DNA of 64,000 bases from Acidobacteriota bacterium (GCA_003010405.1 PJLO01000005.1:59965-123964); one strand, 5' to 3'; counted from the first letter of the stretch, positions 35,146 to 44,800 are shown. The notes: generated by a model from the sequence alone, not told the origin. Numbers and translations are program-made.

Positions 35146-36897
35146 ATGGCTACCGCAGAAGAGCTAAGCGCAACTTATTCTTTCATCCGCCAATTGCTGT
35201 CCGACACTGTGCTGTCCCCGTATGGTGATAACGCATTGCCGCTCTTTGCTGTTGCATTACATTTGGGGGTGGAGGATGTCTCCACATTTGCTACCGATAG
35301 CTTGACCGACCATCCATCGGACAAGAAGGCCGACATAATATACATAAACGAGGCGGAGGGTGTCGCGTGTGTGGCGCAGGGGTACACAGGGAAGGATTGG
35401 GGGAAACAGGCAGCACCAGCAAACAAGGCAAGCGACCTGAACACTGCCACCGCTTGGCTCCTCCAGGCCCCGATCAATGAAGTGCCCGAAGTGATTCGTG
35501 CTCATGCCAAGCTGCTGAGAGATGGTCTCGAGAACAAGACGATCACGAAGGTCATCTTCGCATATGCCCATAACGCGCTTGAATCGAACAACGTCGATTC
35601 GGAATTGCAGGCTGTGCGGAATCTGCTTAATGGTCTGGAGTTGATCAAGGGCACCGAGGTGGAAGTTGTTGAACTCGGCCTTCGCCGCATCGAAGCGTTG
35701 TACCTGACGGCTCTTGGCTCTATCCAAGTTACAGACGAGTTCGACCTTCCAGCAAAGCAGCTCATATCGGAAAACGGTCCCGGTTGGAAAGCGTTCGTTC
35801 TCACACTGAACGGGGCGGTTTTACATCAGTGGTACGAGACTCACAAGAATGCGCTATTCAGCGCGAACCTGCGGGATTTCCTCGGGGCGCGCAAAGTCTC
35901 TGGCAATGTAAATAACCGCATCAAGGAAACCGCCGAAAAAGCACCCGGAGAGTTTTTCGTCCTGAACAATGGTATTACTGTTATCACGAAGAAAGCTGTG
36001 CCAGATGTAGCCTCTGAGTTGCTGCACATTCATGGTGTTTCTGTGGTGAACGGAGCACAAACGACAGGCGCAATTCATGCTGCGGGCGCGGACCACGCAA
36101 AGAATGTGTCCGTGCTAGCTCGGGTAATAACCGTCGATAATCCGACGATGATCCCTGTCATTGTTGCTGGGAACAACACTCAGAATTCAATTGTAGCGTG
36201 GGACCGGCGTAGCAATGATCCCGTCCAGATTCGCATGAAACAGGAGTTCCAGAGCTGTGGTGTCGATTATGTTCACCGGAGGGACAGCACAAGAAAGTCA
36301 GCCACTGCACTCTTTGCAGACCAGGTCGGACAGATGCTGTGTGCTTTTGGTGGGGACTTGCAGATCGCCATCCGCGCCAAAGCGGATATCTTCGAGTCTG
36401 ACGTCACATACAACAAAGTCTTTCCCACTTCCCTAAGCATCGGACACGTCTTTGCAGTACAGACCTTGGGATGGGCGTACGATCGGGTAAAGAAAGATCT
36501 CAAGAGCAAATCAGATGCCGGTAACATGACGGATATTGAGCAGCGGCAACTTCGATTGTTGGATTACCCTGCCTCGAAGCAGTTCCTAGTGTGCATTGTA
36601 GGCACGCTACGAGAAGAAATCGCTGGCAGGAAGCTTTCGGAACCGAAGTCACTGGAGTTGAATACGGATTTTATAAGCACAGAAGGAAAGCAAGCTGTCG
36701 ATGCCTGGGGCAAAGTATTAAAATCCATCTTACCAATAATGGTGCAAAACCTACCCGGTGAGGAATATCAGGTCGTGCGTTCAACCGAACACACGGAGAC
36801 GGTGGCCAAGTCCACGAAAGGCGTAGTAGCAGGAGCCGAAGTGCTACAGACTAGTTTTGAAGACCTTCGTAAACTGCTGAAATTGGGGCAGCAATAA
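35146..36897 (+). CDS. AIPR-family (abortive infection phage resistance) protein
   Basis: 583 residues. The central AIPR signature is visible as FFVLNNGITVITKKA (about 263-277) and VSVVNGAQTTGAIH, followed by RVITVDNP and AGNNTQNSI. The N-terminal third has a possible restriction-endonuclease-like core (Asp63 in KKADIIYI, then VACVAQGY), as in other AIPR proteins; I give this as tentative. AIPR proteins were first described from lactococcal abortive infection systems and also occur with restriction-modification genes. Here the gene stands alone directly behind tRNA-Cys, a usual landing place for mobile defence genes. No methyltransferase or toxin partner is adjacent. It lies between two facing hydrogenase operons and separates them. 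Confidence 0.8.
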   Translation: MATAEELSATYSFIRQLLSDTVLSPYGDNALPLFAVALHLGVEDVSTFATDSLTDHPSDKKADIIYINEAEGVACVAQGYTGKDWGKQAAPANKASDLNTATAWLLQAPINEVPEVIRAHAKLLRDGLENKTITKVIFAYAHNALESNNVDSELQAVRNLLNGLELIKGTEVEVVELGLRRIEALYLTALGSIQVTDEFDLPAKQLISENGPGWKAFVLTLNGAVLHQWYETHKNALFSANLRDFLGARKVSGNVNNRIKETAEKAPGEFFVLNNGITVITKKAVPDVASELLHIHGVSVVNGAQTTGAIHAAGADHAKNVSVLARVITVDNPTMIPVIVAGNNTQNSIVAWDRRSNDPVQIRMKQEFQSCGVDYVHRRDSTRKSATALFADQVGQMLCAFGGDLQIAIRAKADIFESDVTYNKVFPTSLSIGHVFAVQTLGWAYDRVKKDLKSKSDAGNMTDIEQRQLRLLDYPASKQFLVCIVGTLREEIAGRKLSEPKSLELNTDFISTEGKQAVDAWGKVLKSILPIMVQNLPGEEYQVVRSTEHTETVAKSTKGVVAGAEVLQTSFEDLRKLLKLGQQ

Positions 36898-36972
36898 TGC
36901 CAACGCGAGGTCATTCTACCGCTTAACGCAGGACCCAGCGTCGGCAAGCGCTGATTGCGCTTGCCAGGCAGG

Positions 36973-38394
36973 TTAGCGGCTGCATAGCTCGTCGAGGACA
37001 GTGCCGTCGGGAGCGACAAGCTGAATCTTCATGGCGATCTGTCCTGAAGCGTGGGTCGAGCAGCTGAAGCACGGATCGTAGGCGCGCACCACGGCGGAGA
37101 CGCGGTTCAGCATGCCTTCCTGCAGTTTTGTGCCGTCGATGAAGTGTTCGCTTACCTGCTGAATGCTGTTGCCGATGGCGAGGTTGTTGTGTCCGGTGGC
37201 GACAATGAGATTGGCCCAGACGATTCCGCCGTCCTCGTTCACTTTGTAGTGGTGGATCAGCACTCCGCGCGGAGCCTCTATCATGCCTATGCCGTCCAGC
37301 GAGTTGACCCCTGCGATGGCGCGGACACGCGGGTTCAGGATCTGCGGGTCGTTCAGCAATTCACCGATTCGCTCCAGAGCGTAGAGCACTTCAATCAGCC
37401 GGGCGTAATGGAAGAGGAAAGAACTGTGGGCTGGATAGCCGAAGCGCTGGCGGAATTCCGTCAGTTCGGCATCGGCCTTTGGCGTTCCGCAGCGGTCGGC
37501 TACGTTCAGGCGTGCCAAGGCACCGACGCGGTAGATGCCCTGCGGATATCCGATTGGCTTGTAATAAGGTGCCTTCAGGTAGGATTCGCGCAGCGAAGCC
37601 TCCCCTATGTAGTCACTATATTCTTCGGCCGCGATACCCTCCTTCACGACTGCACCCTCGGCGTTGCGAAAACGCAAGGTGCCGTCGTAGATTTGCAGGC
37701 TGCCCTTGCGGTCGACGGTTCCGGCGTACATGGTCGGAGCGGTGCCGAAATTGTCGATTTCTTCCTGGAAGGACGCGATGGCCGATTTGAAGAAGTTGAG
37801 CGCCTGTTGTGTGCTGGCCACTGCGCCCGGCAATTCCGAGAGAAGCCGCTCGCGGAGTTGGGGCTGCATGGGCGCATTCACGCCGCCAGGCACCACCCAG
37901 GAGGGGTGAACACGCTCCTGTGCCAATCCTTCGATGATTTGCAGACCGAATTTCCGCAGCTCGATGCCCATGCGGGCCAGCTCGGGATGCTTTTCGATCA
38001 CGCCAATGACGTTGCGCTTTGCGGGATCGGAATCCATGCCCAGCAGCAAATCGGGCGACGACAGGTAGAAGAAGCTTAGCGCGTGAGACTGCACGAACTG
38101 AGCACAGTGCAACATCTCCCGAAGTTTGTGCGCCGCCGTCGGAATCTTCACGGCCAGAATGGCGTCGCAAGCCTTGGCGGATGCCAGCAGATGGCTCACC
38201 GGGCAAATGCCGCATATCCGGGAGGTGATGCCAGGCATTTCATAGAAGGGGCGTCCCTCGGTGAACTTCTCGAAACCACGTAACTGAGTGATGTGGAGCT
38301 GTGTGCTGGTGACGCGTCCTTCATCGTTCAGATGGATCGAGATCTTCGCGTGGCCTTCGATCCGGCTTACATGGTTGATCGTAAGTTGCTTCAT
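36973..38394 (-). CDS. hoxH: [NiFe] hydrogenase large subunit HoxH (set 2)
   Basis: 473 residues from the ATG at 38394, chosen because GAGGAG lies 8 bases before it (an upstream in-frame ATG at 38412 overlaps hoxY). Nickel-iron ligands are Cys61/Cys64 in [12 protein letters not shown] and Cys442/Cys445 in DPCFSCSTH, at exactly the same positions as in the first HoxH. A 25-residue tail ([10 protein letters not shown]...) should be removed on maturation. It is clearly homologous to the first HoxH over its whole length but differs at many positions, so this is an old paralogue or independent acquisition, not a recent duplicate. Last gene of hoxE-F-U-Y-H set 2. Confidence 0.95.
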   Translation of the reverse strand: MKQLTINHVSRIEGHAKISIHLNDEGRVTSTQLHITQLRGFEKFTEGRPFYEMPGITSRICGICPVSHLLASAKACDAILAVKIPTAAHKLREMLHCAQFVQSHALSFFYLSSPDLLLGMDSDPAKRNVIGVIEKHPELARMGIELRKFGLQIIEGLAQERVHPSWVVPGGVNAPMQPQLRERLLSELPGAVASTQQALNFFKSAIASFQEEIDNFGTAPTMYAGTVDRKGSLQIYDGTLRFRNAEGAVVKEGIAAEEYSDYIGEASLRESYLKAPYYKPIGYPQGIYRVGALARLNVADRCGTPKADAELTEFRQRFGYPAHSSFLFHYARLIEVLYALERIGELLNDPQILNPRVRAIAGVNSLDGIGMIEAPRGVLIHHYKVNEDGGIVWANLIVATGHNNLAIGNSIQQVSEHFIDGTKLQEGMLNRVSAVVRAYDPCFSCSTHASGQIAMKIQLVAPDGTVLDELCSR

Positions 38395-38404
38395 TGGACG
38401 CTCC

Positions 38405-38938
38405 TCATCCAAACTTCGGATTCGGGTTTGCCTCGGGCTTGCGGCCCGCCAGCAGATCGGTTACCACGCTCAAAATCGCCTTGGCCGACGGAGGACAACC
38501 CGGTACCCAGACATCGACCTTGACGAACTCGTGCACCGGCCGAGCATGCTTCATCAATGGAGGCACGCCCTCGGTCGGAATCACTTTTCCCTCGTCGGCT
38601 CCCTCGACATAGACGCGCTGCAGGAGTTTGTTGACCGGGATGGGATTCCGCATGGAGGGAACATTGCTGGTGACTGCGCAATCGCCCAGCGAGACCAGCA
38701 CGTTTGTGCGCAGCCGGATCTCCTGGATCTTGTGCAGGTCTTCCATCGAACTGACGGCTCCCTCGACGAGCGTTACGTCTACGCCATCGGGAAACTCCTG
38801 CGCGTCGACCAGAGGCCCGTAGACGAGATCCACCTTGCCGGCGAGTGAAATAATCGCAGCGTCCATGTCCAGGAGCGACATGTGGCAACCTGAGCACCCA
38901 TCAAGCCAAACAGTGGCCAGTTTTACCTTTCTCATCAC
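38405..38938 (-). CDS. hoxY: [NiFe] hydrogenase small subunit HoxY (set 2)
   Basis: 177 residues with the short HoxY form. Cluster ligands are in LDGCSGCHMS, LGDCAVTSNVPS and VPGCPPSAKAI. It starts MMRKVKLATVWL; the ATG overlaps the hoxU stop by 4 bases. Compared with set 1 HoxY, the N-terminal half is well conserved and the segment around 105-135 differs most. Confidence 0.94.
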   Translation of the reverse strand: MMRKVKLATVWLDGCSGCHMSLLDMDAAIISLAGKVDLVYGPLVDAQEFPDGVDVTLVEGAVSSMEDLHKIQEIRLRTNVLVSLGDCAVTSNVPSMRNPIPVNKLLQRVYVEGADEGKVIPTEGVPPLMKHARPVHEFVKVDVWVPGCPPSAKAILSVVTDLLAGRKPEANPNPKFG

Positions 38939-39642
38939 TGACCTCCTTTGCGGTGTGCCAGCCCGCTGATGTTGTCGTTCTGCTTGACCATCTCTTCCAC
39001 CGCCCAGCCCTTTTCAGCGAGCGCGCCCGTGGGACACACCTGGACGCACTTACCGCAGTTGGTGCAGTCGGTTACCTGCCCCCAAGGCTGGTTCAGACCG
39101 CTGGTCAGACGGGAGCTGATGCCACGCTCGGTGATTTCCCAGACGTGGGCGCCCTCCACTTCCGCACAGACCCGCACGCATCGCGTACACAGGATGCAGC
39201 GGTTGTGATCGAGTACAAAGCGTTTGTGGGAGAGGTCAACTGGAAGATTCGGGTAGTTGTACCAGTGCCGCATGTTGGTGATACCCAGCGAGGTGGCCAG
39301 GTTCTGAAGCTCACAGTGACCGTTGGATACGCATACGGCGCACACATGGTTGCGTTCAACGAAAAGAAGCTCCAGCGCGATGCGGCGGTACTGCGTCAAT
39401 TTCGGCGAAGTTGTCGTGACCGACATTCCATCCTGCACCGGAGTGGTGCACGCCGGCAACAGCTTGTCGGTACCGGCGACTTCGACGATGCAGAGACGGC
39501 ATGCGCCGACCGCGCTCAGTCCTTCGAAGTAGCAGAGGGTCGGAATGTACTTGCCAGCCTGCTTCGCAGCTTCGAGGATCGTCTGGCCCTGCAGAGCGCT
39601 CACCAACTCACCATCGATTCGGATTGATATAGTCTGTGGCAA
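38935..39642 (-). CDS. hoxU: NAD-linked hydrogenase diaphorase subunit HoxU (set 2)
   Basis: 235 residues. It contains the [2Fe-2S] domain (PTLCYFEGLSAVGACRLC plus LPACTT), the His-Cys3 cluster site (RNHVCAVCVSNGHCELQ) and two [4Fe-4S] ferredoxin motifs ([30 protein letters not shown]). It connects the fused HoxF with HoxYH. It begins 16 bases after the hoxF stop and overlaps hoxY by 4. Confidence 0.94.
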   Translation of the reverse strand: MPQTISIRIDGELVSALQGQTILEAAKQAGKYIPTLCYFEGLSAVGACRLCIVEVAGTDKLLPACTTPVQDGMSVTTTSPKLTQYRRIALELLFVERNHVCAVCVSNGHCELQNLATSLGITNMRHWYNYPNLPVDLSHKRFVLDHNRCILCTRCVRVCAEVEGAHVWEITERGISSRLTSGLNQPWGQVTDCTNCGKCVQVCPTGALAEKGWAVEEMVKQNDNISGLAHRKGGQ

Positions 39643-39658
39643 GACTCAGCTCCTTCCT

Positions 39659-42600
39659 CTAGCTCGCACTCACGTTGGTTTTCACATCGCAACGAAGGCA
39701 GCGGCATGATTCCTCGTGTGCTTCCTTGGGAGTGATGCCGGTAACCACCTCTTCATTGGAACGCGAGCGAAGCATCAGTTCGATCAGGTGTCCATTGTGA
39801 CGACGGCTTCCGCTGGGCTCGGCAGGTGGCTGTTGACTGTAGGTGAATTCGGGGAAGAGACGGTCCCATCGCTTTTCTCCCATGAGCCGCTCGTCGATGT
39901 TGCGGGCGGCCTGCTTGCCGAAGCCCATCGCGTTCGACACGTTAGAGCCTCCGGTAATGACGTCACCGCCGGCGTAAAAGTATGGGCGGCTGGTTTCCAG
40001 GGTAAAGCGGTTGACGATGAGCGTGCCTTCTTCCTTAAGCTCCAGACCGGAAGCCTTGCAGAAGTCCAGATCGAAGGTTTCGCCCACAGCCAGCACTACC
40101 GTGTCGCACTCGTAACGCTGAATTTCGCCGGTGGTAACCGGTTTTCTGCGCCCTGACTTGTCGAATTCCCCGAGGCGAGTCTTTTCGATTTCGATGGCAC
40201 GGACAGCGCCATCCTGGTCACCAATGATGCGATGGGGCAAAGCCTGGAAGACGATCCGCGCTCCTTCCTCTTCCGCCGCCAATGTTTCTTCTTCGATGGC
40301 AGGCATGTCACTGCGGTCGCGACGGTAGTAAATCGTTACTTCGGCACCGGCGCGCAGCGCTGAACGGGCCGAATCGATGGCGGCGTTGCCACCGCCGATA
40401 ACGGCAACCTTGGGGCCGATCGGCGCGGGGATCCCGCGGGACATTTTCTCAAGCAGGCCCAGCGCGCTGTGAACGCCCTTCAACTCGGTTCCGGGCAGGT
40501 ACAGCCAGGAGTCCTTCCAAGTGCCGATGGAGATGAAAACAGCGTCGAAGCGATCGGCCAATTCGTTCAATGGCAGGTCGATTCCGACCTTGGTGTTGAA
40601 TACGAAATTCACGCCGAGGCGCTCGATGAGTTCGATTTCACGGCGCAGAACCGCCTTGGGCAGACGGTATTCCGGGATTGCGAAACGCAGCATTCCACCG
40701 GCTTCCGGCTTTTCGTCGAAGGCCGTGACGTCGTGCCCCAGCAGTGCAAGATAGAAGGCCGCTGTCAGCCCAGTCGGGCCAGCGCCAGCCACGGCTACCT
40801 TGCGGCCGGTCGGTTCCAGCTTACGTGCGATGATCCGCTTGACAATGCTTTCAAAGTTGTTCGAAGCGAAGACCGTATCCGCTATGAGGCGATGGACATC
40901 GCGAATGTTGACCGGCTCGTCCAGAGTCTGACGTCGGCACCGCATGGTGCAGGGATGCTGGCATACACGTCCGGTAGAGCCCGGTAGAGGATTGTCTAGG
41001 ATCACCGAGAGGAACGCGTCCTCAATCTGGTTTTCCTGGTAAAGCTGCAGGAAGCGCGGAATGTTCATGCGTAGCGGACAACTGTTCTCGCACGGCGAGA
41101 GCGCCAAGTCCTGACACACTCCGGCTTCGCAGTGACGCGCCAGCAGGTGGTCCTCGAACTCCGTGCGGAAGTGCCGCATGGCGGTCAGCACGGGATTCGG
41201 AGCAGTCTGTCCTAGGCCGCACAGCGAGCAGTCGCGGATCATTCGCGCCAGTTCATCCAGATGCTCGAGGCGATCCCTCATGCCGGGAATACCTTTTGTA
41301 ATCCCGGTCAGAATCCGCAGGCACTTGTCCAAACCTACCCGGCAGGGAACGCACTTGCCGCATGATTCCGAATGCGTGAATTCGATGAAGAAGCGCGCAA
41401 CATCGACCATGCAGTTGTCTTCATCCATGACGACCATGCCGCCGGAACCCATGATCGCCCCGAGCTGTTGCAGTGTCTCGTAATCGACCGGAGTATCGAA
41501 CATCTCCCTCGGGATGCAGCCGCCCGAGGGGCCTCCGGTCTGAACCGCTTTGATCGCCCGGCCGGGAGTACTACCGCCTTCGCCGACGTCGTAGATGAAT
41601 GTTTTTAACGGGGTACCGAACGGCATCTCTACCAGTCCGGTGTTGTGCACCTTTCCAACCAGCGAGAAAACCTTGGTTCCGGAGCTCTTGGTGCTCCCGG
41701 TCTCGCTGAACCATGCGGGACCCTTGCTTACAATTGGAGCAATGTTGAACCAGGTTTCGACGTTGTTAATGTTGGTGGGCTTGCCCCAGAGTCCCTTTTG
41801 CGCCGGGAACGGAGGACGCGGACGGGGCCTGCCGGCCTGGCCTTCCAGCGAGGCGATCAGCGCGGTCTCTTCGCCGCAGACAAACGCCCCGGCACCTTCG
41901 ACGACTTCGATGTCGAACTTGAAGCCGCGGCCGAGAACGTTGTTTCCCAGTAGGCCGTACTCACGGGCGTTCTGGATTGCCCGTCGCAGACGGTGCACGG
42001 CCAGCGGATACTCGGCACGAATGTAGATGATACCTTGCGAGGCTCCCATTGCGTAGGCGCCGATAATCATGCCCTCGAGCAGCGAATGCGGATCGCCCTC
42101 GATCTCGTTGCGGTTCATGTATGCGCCCGGGTCGCCCTCGTCCGCGTTGCAGATGATGTACTTCGGGTCAGTCTTTGATTTGGCCAGAAAGTCCCACTTG
42201 TTTCCGGTGAGGAAGCCTGCGCCGCCGCGGCCACGAAGCTTCGAGGCCTTGACCTGCTCGACCACGAAATCAGGCCGACCGTCGATGAGCACGTTGTAGA
42301 GTGTCTGGTAGCCGCCGATCCCGATGTATTCTTCGATGTCGTCGGGGTTGATTAGTCCGCAGTTCCGCAGAACGATTTTCTTCTGCCCTTTGAAGAACGC
42401 CACCTCAGTCCACGAAGGCACTTCCGGATATCCACGACCGTACTTCACAGTGGAAGTGATGTGGTCCCATTCCTCCAGCTTGCAGTAGACAAGTTCGGGA
42501 GTAATTCTCCCGCTGGAAATGTCTTGCAGCAGGCGGGCGACATCGTCGATCTGGACGCGGCGCAAGACCAGAAGCGGCTCGCCAGGCAGGCGGATGTTTA

Positions 42601-42826
42601 CCATTGGTTCCTGAAAACAGGCTCCAAAACAACCCACACTCACCAGCTTCACATCCATGCCGGTTCGCCCGATCAGATCGGCGAATGCGTGATATATGCC
42701 TTCGGCTCCGTTGCCGCGGCCGCACGTTCCCATGCCGATTGCAACCCGCGGAACCGGTGGTAAGAGCTTGGCAAGTCCCGCTTCCCGAACGGCGTTGAAA
42801 GCTCCGATATCCTGAATTGGAGGCAT
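39659..42826 (-). CDS. hoxF: HoxF fused to a GltD/NfnB-like FAD-NAD(P) oxidoreductase (set 2)
   Basis: 1055 residues, about double the usual HoxF. Residues 1-565 are a complete HoxF: a ferredoxin-like N-terminus (GMGTCGRGNG, SVGCFGACFQEP), the FMN loop [11 protein letters not shown] near 198-208, [29 protein letters not shown], and the [4Fe-4S] site [13 protein letters not shown] (Cys489, 492, 495). Residues about 566-1000 are a GltD-type domain. It has N-terminal iron-sulfur Cys sets (CEAGVCQDLALSPCENSCPL and CQHPCTMRC), an FAD Rossmann motif GAGPTG at 681-686, and a second Rossmann motif VIGGGNAAIDSA near 809-820 followed by YYRR, often seen with NADP(H). A short Cys tail (ESCRCLRC) ends the chain. 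The fusion suggests an added site for NADPH or ferredoxin coupling. The start overlaps the hoxE stop by one base. Confidence 0.93.
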   Translation of the reverse strand: MPPIQDIGAFNAVREAGLAKLLPPVPRVAIGMGTCGRGNGAEGIYHAFADLIGRTGMDVKLVSVGCFGACFQEPMVNIRLPGEPLLVLRRVQIDDVARLLQDISSGRITPELVYCKLEEWDHITSTVKYGRGYPEVPSWTEVAFFKGQKKIVLRNCGLINPDDIEEYIGIGGYQTLYNVLIDGRPDFVVEQVKASKLRGRGGAGFLTGNKWDFLAKSKTDPKYIICNADEGDPGAYMNRNEIEGDPHSLLEGMIIGAYAMGASQGIIYIRAEYPLAVHRLRRAIQNAREYGLLGNNVLGRGFKFDIEVVEGAGAFVCGEETALIASLEGQAGRPRPRPPFPAQKGLWGKPTNINNVETWFNIAPIVSKGPAWFSETGSTKSSGTKVFSLVGKVHNTGLVEMPFGTPLKTFIYDVGEGGSTPGRAIKAVQTGGPSGGCIPREMFDTPVDYETLQQLGAIMGSGGMVVMDEDNCMVDVARFFIEFTHSESCGKCVPCRVGLDKCLRILTGITKGIPGMRDRLEHLDELARMIRDCSLCGLGQTAPNPVLTAMRHFRTEFEDHLLARHCEAGVCQDLALSPCENSCPLRMNIPRFLQLYQENQIEDAFLSVILDNPLPGSTGRVCQHPCTMRCRRQTLDEPVNIRDVHRLIADTVFASNNFESIVKRIIARKLEPTGRKVAVAGAGPTGLTAAFYLALLGHDVTAFDEKPEAGGMLRFAIPEYRLPKAVLRREIELIERLGVNFVFNTKVGIDLPLNELADRFDAVFISIGTWKDSWLYLPGTELKGVHSALGLLEKMSRGIPAPIGPKVAVIGGGNAAIDSARSALRAGAEVTIYYRRDRSDMPAIEEETLAAEEEGARIVFQALPHRIIGDQDGAVRAIEIEKTRLGEFDKSGRRKPVTTGEIQRYECDTVVLAVGETFDLDFCKASGLELKEEGTLIVNRFTLETSRPYFYAGGDVITGGSNVSNAMGFGKQAARNIDERLMGEKRWDRLFPEFTYSQQPPAEPSGSRRHNGHLIELMLRSRSNEEVVTGITPKEAHEESCRCLRCDVKTNVSAS

Positions 42827-43368
42827 TACTTACTCTCTCGTTCCAGCTCTCTTACCTGCCGTTGCAGCGTATGTTCGTTCACGTGGCTGCAAATTTTGTG
42901 GTTGATTTCGACTACAGGAGCCAGAGCGCATTGTCCAAAACACGCGACGGTGCGAACCGTGAAGCGCTGGTCCTCTGTTGTGAGCACCAGCTTGTCGGAG
43001 TCAGTGGCTTCGTCCGATTCGTCTTCTCGTCCGAAGCCCAGCTCGAGGCGCAATGTTTCCAGCAGATTGCGGGACCCACGGGTGTGGCAGGCAGTTCCAC
43101 GGCATACACAGATGGTGTTCTCGCCCTGCGGCTGCAGATTGAACAGCGCATAGAATGTCGCAACACTGTAAACAATTGACGGCGGGATTCCTGTCCTGGC
43201 GGCGATGTATCGCAGCGTTTCCATGGGAAGGTATTTGCGAGGATGGTGTTCCTGGACGGCTTCCAGAATGCCCAGCAGCGCCCCTGGGCGGTCGCTCTGG
43301 CTTGCAATCACCTGATTGATGAACGCTCGTTCGCTCGCGTCAGGGTTCTCTTGAAGGGTAGTCTGCAT
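42826..43368 (-). CDS. hoxE: NAD-linked hydrogenase diaphorase subunit HoxE (set 2)
   Basis: 180 residues, NuoE-like. The [2Fe-2S] ligands lie in CRGTACHTRGS and VACFGQCALAPVV. The helical N-terminus (LLGILEAVQEHH, YSVATFYALFNL) is typical. An acidic insertion (GREDESDEATDSD) between the two Cys pairs is absent from set 1. It is the first gene of set 2; the region upstream carries a 16-bp palindrome. The ATG at 43368 is preceded by AAGGGGAG. Confidence 0.92.
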   Translation of the reverse strand: MQTTLQENPDASERAFINQVIASQSDRPGALLGILEAVQEHHPRKYLPMETLRYIAARTGIPPSIVYSVATFYALFNLQPQGENTICVCRGTACHTRGSRNLLETLRLELGFGREDESDEATDSDKLVLTTEDQRFTVRTVACFGQCALAPVVEINHKICSHVNEHTLQRQVRELERESK

Positions 43369-43762
43369 GTCACTCCCCTTTTCTAAAATGCCAGCGGCGA
43401 GCTGAGTGCAGACGAGTCAGCTACTCAGTCATACCGTTCTTTTTTCACCGTCTCGTACGAGACGCCCTTTCAGCAGTTGTTCCATTTTGAAACCAAGCTT
43501 TGCGGCAAATCATACACCCAAACGCTTTTTCCCCGTTCCTTTTTTCGACCTTATCAATGTTACCCGAGGGGCTTCAAAACCCCGGATTGAGGAGCAACCT
43601 GCTTGTAGCCCGGCGGTGCTGGAGCAGGCAGTGAACTCCGCCGTTCATCACATCTGGCTGTGACGGCCATGAAATTCACTTGCACTCTGGTTTGCAGTCT
43701 GATTACTATCAAGGCTCCCTTACAGTTCAGCTATGTGTCTGTTCGAGAGAAACAGCTAAAAA
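43369..43762. other. divergent promoter region, hox set 2 and XRE gene
   Basis: About 390 bp between two divergent starts. No gene is supported in it. It holds the palindrome listed separately and AT-rich tracts suitable for promoters. Confidence 0.5.
43449..43464. promoter_or_regulatory. 16-bp perfect palindrome, candidate operator
   Basis: CGTCTCGTACGAGACG is a perfect inverted repeat lying 81 bp upstream of the hoxE (set 2) start. It may bind a dimeric regulator of the hydrogenase, possibly the adjacent XRE protein. Confidence 0.55.
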
Positions 43763-44119
43763 ATGAATATTGGCGAAACTATCCGTAATTTCAGGTTGCA
43801 GAAGGGTATGTCACAGGGTGACATAGAAAAACGTACCGGGCTCCTGCGCTGCTACCTTTCACGCGTTGAGAACGGTCACACTCTTCCTTCGCTGGATACG
43901 CTGGCGAAGATCGCCAGCTCGCTGGAGATACCGCTCGGCCAATTCTTTGCCGAAAATCCAGCGGACAATGGCAACAACGGCGCAACTCTGCCCCAGCTTA
44001 GCGACGAAGAAGTACGTTTTTTTTCTCAGATTCGGCGCTACTCGGGCAGCCTGAACGACAGTGATCGCAAGCTGGTGCTCGCCATGGTTAAGAAGATGGC
44101 GGTTTCTGCAGGCAAGTAA
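43763..44119 (+). CDS. XRE-family helix-turn-helix regulator
   Basis: 118 residues. The N-terminal HTH_3 domain (about 4-60) reads IGETIRNFRLQKGMSQGDIE, then LSRVENGHTLPSLDTLAKIA, the classic Cro/CI-type fold. The C-terminal 50 residues (LSDEEVRFFSQIRRY...DRKLVLAMVKKMA) are helical and may dimerise. It is divergent from the second hydrogenase operon, which makes that operon a possible target; this is inference from position. Confidence 0.88.
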   Translation: MNIGETIRNFRLQKGMSQGDIEKRTGLLRCYLSRVENGHTLPSLDTLAKIASSLEIPLGQFFAENPADNGNNGATLPQLSDEEVRFFSQIRRYSGSLNDSDRKLVLAMVKKMAVSAGK

Positions 44120-44140
44120 ACAAGCGTCAGGAATCGGAAA

Positions 44141-44800
44141 TCAGGCTGCGGTGGGACTCTCGGTGAGAGCGATGACTGCCAACTCCAGGCGGTCCCGGGC
44201 ACCCGTTTTATTGAAAATACTCTGCAGATGACGTTTAACCGTGTTCTCACTGATTGCCAGTTGGAGGGCAATGTCCTTGTTCTTCATTCCTCGCGCTACC
44301 AGAAAAGCAATCTGTTTTTCGCGTTGGCTGAGCCTATGCAAACTGGTAGCCCGTTCATGCTGGGTTTCCGCAGACATGGCCGTGAGTACCCCCTGCGCCA
44401 CGTCGTCACTGAACGCCAACTCGCCATCGGCCACGGTTCGAATCGCTGCGAACAGCTTTTCCGGCGTTTCACCCTTCAGCACCAGTCCGCGCGCGCCCAG
44501 TCGAACCACCTGCACGTAGTCGGTCTGGCTCTCCGAGGCCGTTAACACCACGCTGGCGACCTTTGCGCCTGAACGGTCGAGCTGACGCAGTACCTCAAAC
44601 CCATCGGTTACGGGCATGAAGAGATCCAGCACCAGGACGTCGGGATTCACTTTTTCCACCAGTTCCAGAGCTTCCGCCCCATTACCCGCCACGCCCACGA
44701 CCTCGAAATCGCGATACGAGGCTAACAGCGCACTCAGAGACTCACGCAAGACGGCGTGGTCATCGGCGATGGCAATACGAATTTTTTCACCCTGAAACAT
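44141..44800 (-). CDS. NarL/FixJ-type response regulator
   Basis: 219 residues. The receiver domain has Asp13/Asp14 (IADDH), phosphoacceptor Asp59 in VLVLDLFMP, Thr in VLTASES and Lys in LVLKGE. The C-terminal LuxR-type HTH (about 150-212) reads LSQREKQIAFLVARGMKNKD and then ISENTVKRHLQSIFNKTGA. No histidine kinase is next to it. It ends about 20 bp from the convergent XRE gene, so it might belong to the same regulatory neighbourhood; the signal is unknown. Confidence 0.92.
   Translation of the reverse strand: MFQGEKIRIAIADDHAVLRESLSALLASYRDFEVVGVAGNGAEALELVEKVNPDVLVLDLFMPVTDGFEVLRQLDRSGAKVASVVLTASESQTDYVQVVRLGARGLVLKGETPEKLFAAIRTVADGELAFSDDVAQGVLTAMSAETQHERATSLHRLSQREKQIAFLVARGMKNKDIALQLAISENTVKRHLQSIFNKTGARDRLELAVIALTESPTAA

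Noticed and set aside
35049..37000. Integrated element at tRNA-Cys with duplicated attachment site
   Set aside because: No repeat of the tRNA 3' end was seen downstream of the AIPR gene and there is no integrase.
37051..38079. 342-residue plus-strand frame opposite hoxH set 2
   Set aside because: It is an antisense shadow of the hydrogenase gene with no protein-family features.
43406..43663. 85-residue plus-strand frame in the hox set 2 promoter region
   Set aside because: Low-complexity composition, no start signal; the region is better explained as regulatory.
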